Of a stretch of 64,000 nucleotides of DNA, positions 1 to 10,959 are shown one piece after another. The number at the start of each line of letters is the position of its first letter. Within the stretch, counting starts at the first letter, position 1. Location of the stretch: assembly GCA_029204225.1 (NCBI GenBank), contig CM055109.1:32684927-32748926 (forward strand). Direction: 5' to 3'. The notes under the pieces were generated by a model. The model had not been told where the DNA came from and made no database searches. It saw only the letters and a program-made list of their open reading frames with translations. This DNA is from Diphasiastrum complanatum. Taxonomy: Eukaryota > Streptophyta > Lycopodiopsida > Lycopodiales > Lycopodiaceae. The translations under genes and the position numbers were made by a program.

Positions 1-1184
1 TGATGACGAACACTCTACGAATACTACCATCTCGCCAAAGGTACACTAAGCGACAAATCTTCCAAATGGGATAAGTCCTCGTCCGATCCAACTGTATCTC
101 CTTCATGTAAACTTAATTTCAAACGACTTACATGAAATATTGGGTGTGCAACTGATTTTCCCTGAAGATCGAGTTCATACACCAAAGAACCAATTCTACG
201 TACAATCCTGAATGGTCCACAATAATGGGTAGAAAGATTGTAATGCGTCCCTATACGTAATGTCTTAGAATCTTTGGAGATCTCTTAAGATTGGTATAGT
301 GTTTAGCTTTATCATGAGCACTACGAATACTATCCTTAGACACTTGCAACATCTCTTGCATATCATGCAAGAAATCAGCAACCTTATGGATCTTAGCAGA
401 CTTCTAGGTTGAAAACCGTACATCAGCATAAAAGGACTATAACTTGTAGCAGAATGTTTTCTATACAAACTCAACCAGTGGGAGATAGTCTATTCAATGA
501 GATTGCATGTGAGAAAGATATGTCCTCAAAATATCTTCCATAGTTTGATTAGTCATTTCTATCTAGCCTTTTGATTCAGGATGATCAGAAGAACTTAAAC
601 TCAAGGAAGTTTTCAGTTTATGGAATATTGCTGACCAAAAATGACCTGTGAACTTAGGATCTCTATCACCAACAATGTCACTTGGCAGACCATACAGCCG
701 AATAATCTTTCAACAAAGATTTGGGCTAAACTCAGAAGTCTTTATAGTTGACTTAACTGGTATGACAATAGCTGACTTAGTTAACCGATCCACTGCAACC
801 CAAATAGCATCATTTTGCCATTGGATCTTAGGAAGTCCAACTACAAAATCCATAAATATGCTTTCCCATCTCTTATCAAAGATATTTAACAGATGCAACA
901 AACCACTAGTCTTATGGCATTCAGGGCTTGCATTTAATCACATATGACTCGACATATGGTTTGAGCTTTGGCCAATAAAACTCCCTCTTAATCAAGTCCA
1001 AAGTCCTGTGTATACCGGAATGTCCAGCACAAGGTATGTCATGACATTCGAACAAAATCTTGCGTTTGAGCTCTTCATCCTTCCATTCATCAAATCCACT
1101 TCTACCATCGACTACCAACAACTCTAGCTCACCTTCCCTCATTTCGACCTCCAAACTGCTCATGCACAACCCTGAGCTTATCAA
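1..1184 (-). mobile_element. Ty3/gypsy integrase remnant
   Basis: The 3' part of a gypsy polyprotein runs right to left in several broken frames. At 921-1184 is the integrase zinc-binding (H2C2) domain, with GHSGIHRTLDLIKREFYWP and then a C-x-C pair near its end. At 710-901 is the start of the catalytic core, including FMDFVVGLPK and WVAVDRLTKSA. At 265-474 is the end of the core, HSATSYSPFMLMYGFQPRS. Below 260 the reverse strand reads as the chromodomain-proximal segment (HYCGPFRIVRRIG, FHVSRLKLSLHEG). Frames change between segments, so this is a dead copy. A worse-preserved relative lies at about 54740-55260. The element class is well supported; exact limits are not. Confidence 0.85.
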
Positions 1185-1199
1185 AGAGTATCGTATGGC

Positions 1200-1456
1200 A
1201 TCGAGACCTATAACAATTGGTCATTCATAAAATCAGAACATGGTTGAAAAACAACGGTCGACTTCACCAGGGCCCTTAACCAGTTCATGACCGACTTGGC
1301 TAACTCTTTAGATCCTATCGTCCTCCTGGAAGCCCTAAAGTGGTAACTTGTAAGGTCCAAATTAGCCAAATAAGGTCCCAAACTTGTAATAGAGGCACAA
1401 ATGAACACTATAAATATATTGCTAAGATTGGCACATGACAATTTTGGTATCAGAGC
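1200..1456 (+). mobile_element. LTR 3' end and tRNA-iMet primer-binding site
   Basis: Positions 1445-1456 read TGGTATCAGAGC, the primer-binding site complementary to initiator-methionine tRNA used by many plant LTR elements. The bases just before it end in ACA, as an LTR end would. The upstream 200 bp therefore probably hold the end of a plus-strand LTR whose start I cannot locate. About 470 bp of AT-rich untranslated leader follow. Confidence 0.55.
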
Positions 1457-1940
1457 ATTAGATTCTTTTCCCTTCAAATTTGGTGGATTTTGTTAAATTT
1501 GGTAGAGTTTCTTGTTTCATTCAATTTTCAGCAAGTTTTGATTTAATTTCTAACTATTTAATCTTATTTTTTGGATCTTTTGTTTAGCTTCTTGGAGGTA
1601 CTAAGATTTTTTTATTTGGAGCTATAATGACCAAGTTATGGCCTATTTAGTGTTTTTCTTTTCAATTTTAGTTAGTGATAGTTTTGTAGTTTGTTTACAT
1701 CCATTTTGGCCAAACTTTCTGATTGTAATTCTATAGGATTGTAGATCTAACTCTTAGCTTGAATGTGAGCCAATTTGTAGGCAATTTGGTTGAAAATTGA
1801 GGGAGACATGACAAATCTTGTGAAAGAGGTCAAATCCTAGTTTGAGTAGAGAATCACTTCAACGTTTCATTCTTTGTAAATTTTTTTCAGTTCTTTCATT
1901 TTGAAGCTTTCCTTAAAAATACATATACAAAAAAAGAAAC

Positions 1941-2038
1941 TTACCCTCGCCTACCCTAACCCTACCTTTCCCAGCCCTAACCCCCTCGTGACCTAAACCT
2001 ACGCCCTAACCTAACCTAATCCTAAGTCCTAACCCCCA
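1941..2038 (+). repeat. Degenerate CCCTAAC-type tract
   Basis: C-rich, T/A-spaced sequence with many copies of CCTAACCC, CCTAACC and CCTAAACC, resembling a degraded plant telomere C-strand (CCCTAAA). It follows the retroelement leader and directly abuts an antisense receptor-kinase fragment. A second tract of the same character lies at 12360-12443, beside an antisense ADF fragment. Confidence 0.6.
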
Positions 2039-2049
2039 TTACTCGGCCA

Positions 2050-2312
2050 ATTTTTGGTGCATGGTGCAAGGTAGCCATTGGTAAGCATTCCTTTGTATAC
2101 TGTTCCAAAGCAATCTGCACCCAGCTTCTCACTGAACTGTTTTGTTGCTGCTGACAATTGCATATACGTGAATCTAACTGGTACCTCACCGTTGATTACA
2201 TTGACTGACACGGAAGGCCTTCTCAATCTCCAATACCACCAAGAGATCAAGACCAAAAGCATTCCTGCAACTGTCAAAGCTGGAAGCAGTATTGAGCAAT
2301 ATTCTCCTTTTG
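2050..2312 (-). pseudogene. Receptor-like kinase fragment (TM plus P-loop)
   Basis: Reverse-strand reading gives a hydrophobic transmembrane helix (ILLPALTVAGMLLVLISWWY), a basic stop-transfer RLRR, a juxtamembrane segment (VRFTYMQLSAATKQFSEKLG) and the first kinase strand (FGTVYKGMLTNG). This is the usual layout of a plant receptor-like kinase. The glycine-rich loop is damaged: LGADCFG replaces LGxGxFG. The reading stops right after this loop, so nearly the whole kinase domain and the ectodomain are absent. It cannot encode a working kinase. The fragment is antisense to the upstream primer-binding site and lies next to a CCCTAAC tract, suggesting capture by a retroelement (inference). Confidence 0.75.
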
Positions 2313-2479
2313 GTTGACAAGCAGAGGTCGGTTGATGTGAATTAACAGATATGGTCCAAAATCAGATATGAGGAGTCTTGGATAGTGCATTTCCGCTATG
2401 ATGGCTTTTGAAAGCAAACAAACCAGCGCAAACCAAAGATGATGACAAATCTTCTGAACGCTTAGCGCATCTGCTAGCA

Positions 2480-2760
2480 ACTCGTCGCAGCGAAGAAACA
2501 CCCCAATTGGTTGATTCCTCCTATCCCATACTCGGTCGAGATCCCAACTCGACCGAGCCGAGTCTCCACACTGATTTTCCTCCCGCCGGCTAACCCCCGC
2601 CCTCTGGAGTTCTCGGTTGACAGACCATCCTCCCGTCGACTAACCCCCTGCAGCTTTTTCTTTGTGACAGACGTCCATTTCTTGGGACTTTCTCTATCAT
2701 TCTCTTTTATGCCACAGCGATGGCGCTTGGTCTCGGGTTGATTCAACGTTGTGGCCTTAT
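2480..2760. other. GC-rich segment with a perfect hairpin
   Basis: Markedly more GC-rich than its surroundings. It contains a perfect 10-bp inverted repeat, CTCGGTCGAG at 2531-2540 and CTCGACCGAG at 2548-2557, with a 7-base loop. Short open frames exist on both strands (2511-2741 + and 2474-2785 -) but neither resembles a known protein. It may be the 5' side of the captured kinase transcript or another captured piece. Confidence 0.3.
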
Positions 2761-3180
2761 TGCAATTCACTTGGTTCGTGTTCACCTATTGTATGTCTCC
2801 TTCGTCAGCTTGCTGAGCAAAGTCTAGTAAGGAGTCTAATGCATCTTTAACTTATCAGTAGCGAGTTTACTTTCCTCACTGTAGCACCAGTCGCAAATCA
2901 AATTCCTTGGATGTTAGTAAGTAGCAACATAGCAATAGACCAATGCGTAGCCCACAATACTAGTCAAGAGTGGCATAGGTAGCGCTATGTGAAGTAGACA
3001 TGGAAAATCAATAGTGTAGATAACAATTGTAGATAGCAACATAGTAGCTTTAGTGAACGACAATAGCTATAGCAACACACTAGCTACTATAGCACAATAA
3101 TATGCAAATGAGGAGGGAGAGAATTGCGTAGTCATGCATGCATGAAGAAAGAGGAAGATAGTTTATTCCACTGCGCACGA
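2761..3180. other. Non-coding, simple motif rich
   Basis: No gene seen. From about 2900 the sequence repeats short words of the type TAGCAACATAG and ATAGCTATAGCAACA. This may be leader DNA of the copia element whose gag follows. Confidence 0.3.
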
Positions 3181-3215
3181 TAAGTTTTCTTTCTTGTCAT
3201 TCGAATTATTTTTAT

Positions 3216-3733
3216 TTGATTCTTTTAGGCCTATCTTTTACACACCTCTTTCCAACAAGTAATGGCTTGCTAAAGGGGGTAGCATCTTGTACATCAACCA
3301 AAGAAGCATGGGATTCACTAAAATCAATTTATGAATCCAATAACATTTCTAGAGTTCTCATGATTAGAAACCAAACCTTGCAAAGCATGAGAAATGGTAG
3401 TGGAAGTGCACAAGATTATGTGCTTAGGATCAAGTCTCTCAACAAAGAATTAGCTTCCATTGGAGAGAAAATTTTAGTTAATGAGCTAGTACAAGTGATC
3501 CTAAATGGCCTAGGTGATGGATTCACAAATTTGGTTAAAAGTTTGCCATCCAAGACAGTTTGCCATCAATTGATAAGCTCCATACTAGTGTGCTAGTGGC
3601 TAGACAGTGCATGATGCTCCATGCAAAAGCAAGGATGAGTTCCTTATCATTGCAAGATGGAGATGAGAAATCAAATTTCTCATTCAAGGGCAAGAAGAAG
3701 ACCAATGGAGTAAAGAAAAAATCGATGACATAA
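3216..3733 (+). mobile_element. Ty1/copia gag remnant (UBN2 type)
   Basis: The frame at 3216-3596 carries copia gag hallmarks: a TSTKEAWDSLKSIYESNN segment, then RVLMIRNQTLQSMRNG, then a DYVLRIKSLNKELASIGEKI helix. The reading shifts frame near 3590 and continues to about 3733 with a short basic tail. Only the middle of gag remains; the zinc knuckle, protease and pol are missing. It is a non-functional fragment, and a different family from the gag at 27759. Confidence 0.75.
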
Positions 3734-3759
3734 TCTTAAGTGAAAATGATCTAGACAGA

Positions 3760-5027
3760 CATTGTCAGCTGCGCTTTCACCCCCTGCTGCTATTCGCACT
3801 GAACTACCTATTCCCCCCACCTCTGATGCTTCCCTTGCCTCTGTTTCTTCTCACGGATAGTGTGTGACCATCGGGGCTACCATTCCCATCACAGCTGCCC
3901 AGGGCGCCTCACCCTCACACACAGGAGTTGTTTCCCCAAACACTCAGTATTTCATGGATATGTTTGATGATTCCGACCCCCTTGGGGCCTCCAAAGTTTT
4001 TGAAATTCCCCAGAGCCCTACACCCTTTGAACTCCAATCCCCTGGAAGAGGATTCAAACAATTCCATGATACTACTACTGGTGTTGAAGATTCATTTCAG
4101 ATACCCCAGCAACCTCAAGCTGAAGCCGCATTAGCCACACTTCAGGTCGAGCAAGCTATCAAATCACCTAAGCAGTTCGATGCCACAGTGCCTAAGGGCT
4201 ATGAAGAGGAAGATCTCTTTGAAGAAGAAGAATTACAGGCACCTATTCCATGCCAACCAAGGACAATACCATCAAGTCTTTCTGCTGCTACCACCTCCAC
4301 AACAGTAAATTTTGGTCATGCTCTCGGTTTGGTCTCAAGCCTTGTGCAAGTGATTCAGTCTATGCTGGATAAGAAAAAAAAATGGAGCAGCGAATCTCAA
4401 ATATGGGATCGAAAAATACTCTCATCAGCCAGAAAGTTATTTTGCTGGACAAAGAGTCGAAGATCGCCAAGCAGCATGAAGCCAAATCCGAAGTTGTGGA
4501 AGGTGGCACAACAATTGGCTGATTGCCTAGAAGAGTATGTCAGCTCAATGTAGAAGGCACTCACAACCGCTCAAAATCAAGTGGACAAGGTTGTGCAGGA
4601 TGCAAAGCAACAAGTGCAGCTGCTCCAGGGTCAACTGCAGATGGCAGAACAAAATCGCACATGTCTCCAAGGTGAATTGGATGTGACCGCCCTTGAGCGT
4701 GATGCGTATCTCCAAACACAAATACCTGATCATCTGGTAACTCCAACGAAGATCGCATATTTGTTCAAGAAAGTTAAAACTTACAAAGTGGCGCTTCAAG
4801 GATTCCAAGGCTGCTTTGACAAATTCAAAGGTGCAGCTTCAATTGAGTTGGAAAAGGCTAAAGCAACCATCAATGCATATGAAAAAGCAGCCGCTCAGGT
4901 GTTGAAAGATGGACCTCAAATTTCAGTTTCGGTCATGCCGCAATTATCCCCTCCGCACCAAGCTGCATGGACCAGGGTGAAGGCCCTGAAGTTGAAGAAC
5001 AACAGCCAGTTCCACAGGCAGTATTAG
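3760..5027 (+). pseudogene. Broken Pro/Ser-rich to coiled-coil ORF, unknown family
   Basis: A long reading with few stops. The N-terminal half (3760-4350) is Pro/Ser/Thr-rich with an acidic patch (EEEDLFEEEEL). The C-terminal half (4380-5027) is helical and heptad-like, rich in Q, K and A (DKVVQDAKQQVQLLQGQLQM). Breaks: a TAG at 3859, a probable frameshift at an A-run near 4372-4382, a compensating shift near 4500, and a TAG at 4551 that differs from CAG by one base. Repairing these in thought would give one protein of about 420 residues. I do not recognise the family. Its position between a copia gag and a copia 3' LTR suggests an element-borne accessory ORF, but a pseudogenised host gene is equally possible. 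Confidence 0.5.
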
Positions 5028-5279
5028 GGAGGCAGAAATGGACCAATAGGATTCAGAGGCCAGGGTCCTCCTCTCTACTATAAGAAGGAACCAACTCGAG
5101 TTCCTACACATGTTTCATTTCTTCATTTCAATTAAGCAGATTGGTTCTCTTGTGAAATGGATTGATGAATGTCCTTGCTCTCTATCACTTTTCCTTCCTC
5201 TCTCATGCTTTATTTGTGTTTAGCTAATTGTTGGATTTGATTGTTATTGGGATTGCATGTTATTATAATTTCTATGAGG

Positions 5280-5284
<5 letters not shown>

Positions 5285-5320
<36 letters not shown>
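5285..5320 (+). repeat. (GA)n microsatellite
   Basis: About 36 bases of almost pure GA dinucleotide in otherwise unremarkable non-coding DNA. Confidence 0.95.
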
Positions 5321-5324
<4 letters not shown>

Positions 5325-5668
5325 TAAGCTATCTTGTTGTGGATCTAGTGTTAGTGGATGTAGTGTTATTGCTTAGGTTTAATGGATGTTAGAGTTAGAT
5401 GTGAATCTTCCATTCATGCTGAAATCTCAACTATACTATAGCTCTCATGGGAACGAATCTATGCGTGACAACTAACTTCATCTCTTTGATGCTAGATTGA
5501 TTAGATCTTGGATTGAGGTTAGGCAAGGAAAGAAACCCACTACAACGTGATAGTTTGAAAAACTTCACACCAGTCTAGCTTTCCATTTGGATATTGATCC
5601 ATCTGGTTTGAACTTTAACTTGAAGACTTGGATTCAATTAGTTTTACACCTGTAGGAGGATTGACAAT

Positions 5669-6162
5669 GCGAAGTGAGAGATTTGTAGCGTCCTCGTCCG
5701 CGTCAACATTCCCTGATTCATTGACTGTATATACCATGTACAATTGTCACACAAGCCAAATACTTTCAAGTACAACCACTTACCTGATTAGGTAACAAAT
5801 AGTTACTGTAATCAATACATGGATGAATTCTATAAATGGATCATCCAGGCACACTCTACGTGATGCTCCATCCATGAGACGAATGATTTTGATCCTCCCA
5901 GTTATGCCATCATTTTGGTTGTAGCTGCTATTTTGTTGTTCTTCAGTGTAATATAGCACCAACACGCTTTTCTATTTGTGTATAACGTAGATGAATGCTT
6001 GTTGTGATGCACTTCATTGCTGTTTGATAACAATTGTTCACTCACTCTGATCTAAACATGAATGTTTATGATTCCTCAGCTTCTGATCAGACGATGGTTG
6101 TCTTTGACGCCTGAGGAACTTGCGCTATCACACTGCTATTTCAATCTATTTCAAAATTAAAC
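5669..6162 (+). mobile_element. Copia-type 3' LTR with polypurine tract
   Basis: A purine tract GCGAAGTGAGAGA (5669-5681) precedes an LTR-like sequence starting TGTAGCGTCC at 5684. About 480 bp match, in the same orientation, the segment starting TGCAACGCCC at 29772. Shared landmarks include the start near the purine tract, a TATAWA-like box and a CTGATCAGACGATGG block near the end. It is therefore the 3' end of an element from the family that also left the remnant at 27759-30258. The right boundary is where similarity fades. Confidence 0.6.
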
Positions 6163-7090
6163 TTATGACTAGTGGTGAGCAGGTGATGTAGTGTGTGTGG
6201 ATCGGAAGTGCAACCAACTACCAACTAGAATTCAAGATGGATCAAATATTACAATGCATAGAACAACAACAATATGGACAAAACTTGTGCTCTGATAAAT
6301 GTTAAAAATGTGACTACAAGAGTTTGAAGTTGGCACAAAAACGGCTTCAACTGAGTTTGTTGATAATTGAAAAACTTGAATAATCAGAAAAAGTTTTTTG
6401 ATGAAGATTCTAGGATAACATCTTACAAAATATCTACAACTACATTTTGTTGCAGTTATTACAACCGCCTCATTATAGTTAATGTATGTACAAGTAGGCG
6501 GAGTGTCAATGCAAAGTTGTTAGGTCGGATTTTAGAACCGACAGTCTCAAAATTTACAAGGACTCAAGAAAATATACAAAGATTCGAAAAATATACACTG
6601 ACTCAAAAAATTACAACGACTCGTAAAATTACGGATTTATCGAGTCGATCTCATATCAAAAAATTCTAGCTTTTGGATATCGAAAATGTTGGAAAGAGGT
6701 GTGTGAAAAGATAGGTCGAATAGAATCGAATAGAAAAAATCAAACAACAAGAATTAAAATTTATCGTGCACAGCGGAATAAACTATCTTTCTCTTTCTCT
6801 ATGCATGACTATGCCTATCAATTTCGAACAAAACAATAGTGATAGAAATCACGTTCGATATTATAGTAACTAACTTTGAAATCATTAGTACTACAATGAT
6901 TACGTAGCCAAACATTAAACATTGAAAGATACATTGATTCAGTAAAATAAACAAATCATAATGGAAATGAGCACAAACGAATTGTAGATCAAAATCGCGT
7001 GCTCTGAGCTATCTTTGAGTAACTATAACTTTGTTTGAATTAAGCACTTTCACTAATAAGCAATAAGCGCAGTAGCAGACTCTAAATCAA
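6163..7090. other. Non-coding; short imperfect repeats
   Basis: No credible gene. Around 6530-6660 an imperfect 15-20 base motif (ACTCAAAAAATTACAA-like) recurs about five times. The open frame at 6367-6669 is a by-product of that composition. Confidence 0.4.
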
Positions 7091-8500
7091 CTCTAAAGAA
7101 CTGAGCTAGAATGCTCAAGAGTGTTCAAGAACTGAGCTAGAATGCTCAAGAATACTCACTTGTAGGCTTGAGAGAGTGTTGGCTGATTCTGACGAATCCC
7201 CAAGATACTCGGCGAGAGCTACCCACGAGCACCTCTCGCCTTAGACCGAGGAGTTCTTTGAGAAGAGGAAATGAATGAAGACTAAGAGCCGAGTATGAGA
7301 GCCAAGGAATACTAGTTAATAGTGTCAAGTAGAAAATGTGTAAGCCTCATGGTGAATCCCGAAAGATGGAATGACCATGTAGGAACTAGTATTTCTAGGC
7401 AAGGTAATAAATGCAAGTAGGCCCCTCTTAGAAAAGTAGAGTGAGCCACCTTTTGATGGTGACATCTAGTGGAGGGCATAATTCCACTTGTAGTTTGTGT
7501 AATGTGGAAATGCCACTAGGATGCCACCTAAGAAGCTCTCTTGCTTATTTAAGAGACTCCTCCTTTGTAGAAGGAAGGCTTTTGTAAATGTATCTACTCC
7601 ATGCTGAAATGGGAAGATCTTCCATGAGTTTTGATGCATTCTTGAGCCCCTTGATCATTCTTGTTTCTTGAGTGATGCATTAATGATCTTGCCCCTTCAT
7701 CTCCTTTGTGTGTGGTTGTGGATCTTAGAGTGGATTAGTTCCTTTGATTTCGTAGAGTGGATTAGATTTCATGTTTTCTTGTGGATTAATGTAGGAATCA
7801 GCATTTAGGTAAACTAGATAGGCTGGATTTGTGGAGTAGATCTTGCTTATCCTAAACATTCCAGTTCTTGATGTTCTTGGGGTGTCCAAGAATCAAGAAA
7901 TGAGTGTTTTTTGATTCTTGGACTTCTAAAATGCTGTCTAGTTTAGTTAGTTTAGTTTCTTGCTTGTTCTTGCATTGATAATGTGTATGCTAGTTTAGTT
8001 TTCAGATTTCAAGAAGTTGTCCATGTAGTTTCAGCCTGTTAAGCATCTGTTCACTTGATATTGCAGCATTAAAGTAGGATTTCATTTTTTGTTCCACGGA
8101 TCTGCACACTGATTTTATGGTTGAACGTTTTGGCATGTATGAGTGGCTGTTTATGCATGTGCATTAGTTCAAGAGTGACATCCCTAGATTGCAATAACTA
8201 CAACTGCAAACAAACTCATCTGCAACAAACGGACCTGCAACAAACCAACGACCTATGCCAAAACACCAAAGCTAGAAACAATAGTCCATTCATTTGCAGG
8301 AGGCCGCCGCTGGAGTTAGCTGCCTTGAAACCTAACGAAGGTTATCAAAAGATTTTACCAATCTACTTACAGCTTCGTCCAAGTCCACCCATTGTCACTC
8401 CCGACCGAGCCTTCCACCCTCGTTATCTTCTCGACTGAACTCCCCTTTATCAATTTTCAACCGACTCTCATACGTCAATCTCAACCGAGCCTGAAGTCAT
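7091..8500. other. Unassigned repeat-like DNA, possible LTR
   Basis: A roughly 33-bp unit (GAACTGAGCTAGAATGCTCAAG) occurs twice in tandem near 7099-7160. A TATA-like CTTATTTAAGAG near 7541 with downstream T-rich DNA would fit an LTR promoter. No protein domain is recognisable, and I could not find a second copy to prove an LTR. Confidence 0.25.
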
Positions 8501-8519
8501 TCCATCTCAACCGGATACA

Positions 8520-9345
8520 AAAAAAAAAAAATTCTACCCTTCGTTAACTTTTTGAACCCTTGTTAATTTCTTTCGACCCTTCAAACTCTTTTCAACCCTT
8601 CCTACTTTCTCGGCCGATCGTTAATTTTTTGATCATTCGTTAAATTTTTTCGATCCTTCGTTAAAATTTTGATCCGTAGTTAAATTTTCTCTCTCCTTTG
8701 CTAAAGAATTTTCGTTCCTTTGTTAAATTTTTTTCGCTCTTTCGTTAAATTTTTTTGCTCCTTTGTTACTTTTCAACCATTCATAATTTTTTCGATCTAG
8801 TACATTTTCTAATCCACCTCATTTCCAAACCATCTAGTTTTCGATCTTCCACTTTCCGATACATCATTTTTTTTCGATCTACCACATTTTTTCAACCCAC
8901 ATCAAATTTTTTGATACCACAATTTTTTGATAACCCATTTTTTTGATACCTCGTTTTTTGACCCATCATTTTTTCGACCCACCAGTTTTCGATTCCCATC
9001 ACTTTTCCATACCACATTTTTTGATACTTCGTTACTTTTTCGATACCTCATTCATTTTTCAATCCTACGTTAATTTTTTCGATACTTCGTTACTTTTTTG
9101 ATACCTCATTCATTTTTCGATCCTTCGTTAATTTTTTCGATACTTCGTTACTTTTTCGATACCTCATTCATTTTTTTATCCTTTGTTAATTTTTTCAATA
9201 ATCACCCAAATTTTTCGATCCACCCCATCACTTTTCCATACCTCATTTTTCGATCCACACCCATTTTTTCGCTACCATCCATTTTTTCGATACGGCCTTT
9301 TTCAGACCCACTCCAATTTTTTGACCCCATTAATTTTTCAACAAA
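8520..9345 (+). repeat. Pyrimidine-rich minisatellite (TTTTTCGATNC family)
   Basis: Over 800 bp built from variants of TTTTTCGATNCNTCGTTA. Between about 9020 and 9198 the array becomes regular, with three copies of a 58-59 bp unit alternating TCGATACTTCGTTACTTTT, CGATACCTCATTCATT and CGATCCTTCGTTAA. The open frames here are artefacts of the repeat. Confidence 0.85.
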
Positions 9346-9568
9346 AAAAAAACAACACTAGCTTACCCATTACCCAACCCCTAGCACACCCATCACGCAA
9401 CCGCCTAGCTTACCCATTACCCATACCACTAACACAACCAATACACAACAACTAACTGACATATTACATAGATACAAACCATACCAACTAACCGGATTTC
9501 AATCTAACCAAAAAAAAGAAAAAAGAAAAAAAACAAACAAACAAAAACAAAAAGCAAGATATTATCCA

Positions 9569-10300
9569 ATGGAACACCATATTGATCCCCATATCACAAA
9601 AGATCATCCACCAGACATGGTGTCTCCTACAGTTGAACAAATCAGACGTCATAAGTTCTACCGAATGCAATCACAAGCACACAAAATATCTACAAATCCA
9701 TTCGATAGCAGAGAACCTCATAGAGCTGAATCTTCATGTACACAAGTCCATTTTAATGGTGTTGAGTCCTCATAGGCCAGAACACACCTGAATGGCATTT
9801 TTGCCACTCACGGAGCTCATCTTGAAAAGCGCACACCCAAGTTGGATCTACCCAAGTACGAATGCAGTTCGGACCCTCAAAGATTCTTGCAAATCTTTGA
9901 GAATGTGTGCGACGTTTATGGTGAAACATCTAACGATGCTATAGTCCAATTGTTTTCCATGACCATGATTGATAACGCACATGACCGATTTTTTAACCTC
10001 GATCATGATGATCAAATTTGAAAGAGTCCTTTATCAAGCATTTCCAGCCCTTTCGTTTGATAGAGAGTCCTTTTGCCAAATTGAGTAACATCAAGATGGC
10101 AATAGAAGAACGCGTACGAGACTATATTGAGTGTTTCAAGCGCTTAAAGAGTCAAGTACAAGAACAACCCTCCGGACAGATGCTCATGATTTGGTTTTTA
10201 GTCGGACCTCCAAGATGGATTAGACGCGATAGTATCTTCTCCTTCCATGAATTCCAAGTTTTACCTTACAACATCTACTATCACAAATGGTAGATTAAGT
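9569..10300 (+). mobile_element. Ty3/gypsy gag remnant
   Basis: Gypsy gag core in at least two frames. Around 9830-10019: LDLPKYECSSDPQRFLQIFE then DVYGETSNDAIVQLFSMTMI, ended by a stop. At 10018-10200 it resumes with SFIKHFQPFRLIESPFAKLS and VRDYIECFKRLKSQV. It is related to the gag at 63060-63712, with the same PKY-x2-SDP-x-RFLQ-x-F and IECFKRLK signatures. No zinc knuckle, protease or pol follows. The leader to the left is the minisatellite and an A-rich stretch. Confidence 0.8.
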
Positions 10301-10528
10301 GTTACAAATTCCGCCTTGTTTCTGACAAGGACATGTCAGAGTTTTTTACTCTAACTCCCAATGAAAATTGCAACTATCTAGGTGATATGTCAATGTTGAT
10401 GACTAACTTTTTGTTTGTTGAGAAGTGCTCTGCAGTTTCTACTCTCTGTAAAGATGGTATCTTTCTTGTCTATTTTTGGTCATTTTTTGATTTGATAGTT
10501 TTCTTCTAATTGCATCTCTCTTTGAATA

Positions 10529-10531
<3 letters not shown>

Positions 10532-10588
<57 letters not shown>
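10532..10588 (+). repeat. (CA)n microsatellite
   Basis: About 28 CA units. Confidence 0.97.
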
Positions 10589-10590
<2 letters not shown>

Positions 10591-10959
10591 GGAAAAAAAT
10601 CAAGCTCTTGCCTTTACAAATGAAGTTCGAGGATGTGAAATACAAAGGATTTGGTACTTACATAGTTGGAGTTGACAACACGATACAAATCGATCGATTC
10701 AATCACCACAGTACAACATTAAGTGTTTCAAGACAAGACGAACAAAATTGTTCACCATCAACTATGTCTTGACACTGACTTTTCAAGTATAAAGAAAATC
10801 TATTTAAGTGCTCCACATGGGCTCATAGAATTGGCCTGATATTTCTAAAGCTAAGCAAAATGTGTCATCGTCAAACTTAGAAAGTAGCCGTAAAGAAATT
10901 TACACATTGATTATTGCTAATTTAACTGTCTCCCTCAATAATCAATGTCTTACTTGGTC

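Noticed and set aside
1941-2038. True telomere or chromosome end
   Set aside because: The tract is short, degenerate and interstitial, with a related tract at 12.4 kb, both in retroelement context.
8755-9455. Phe-rich open frames
   Set aside because: They arise from the TTTTTCGAT minisatellite and have no protein-like features.
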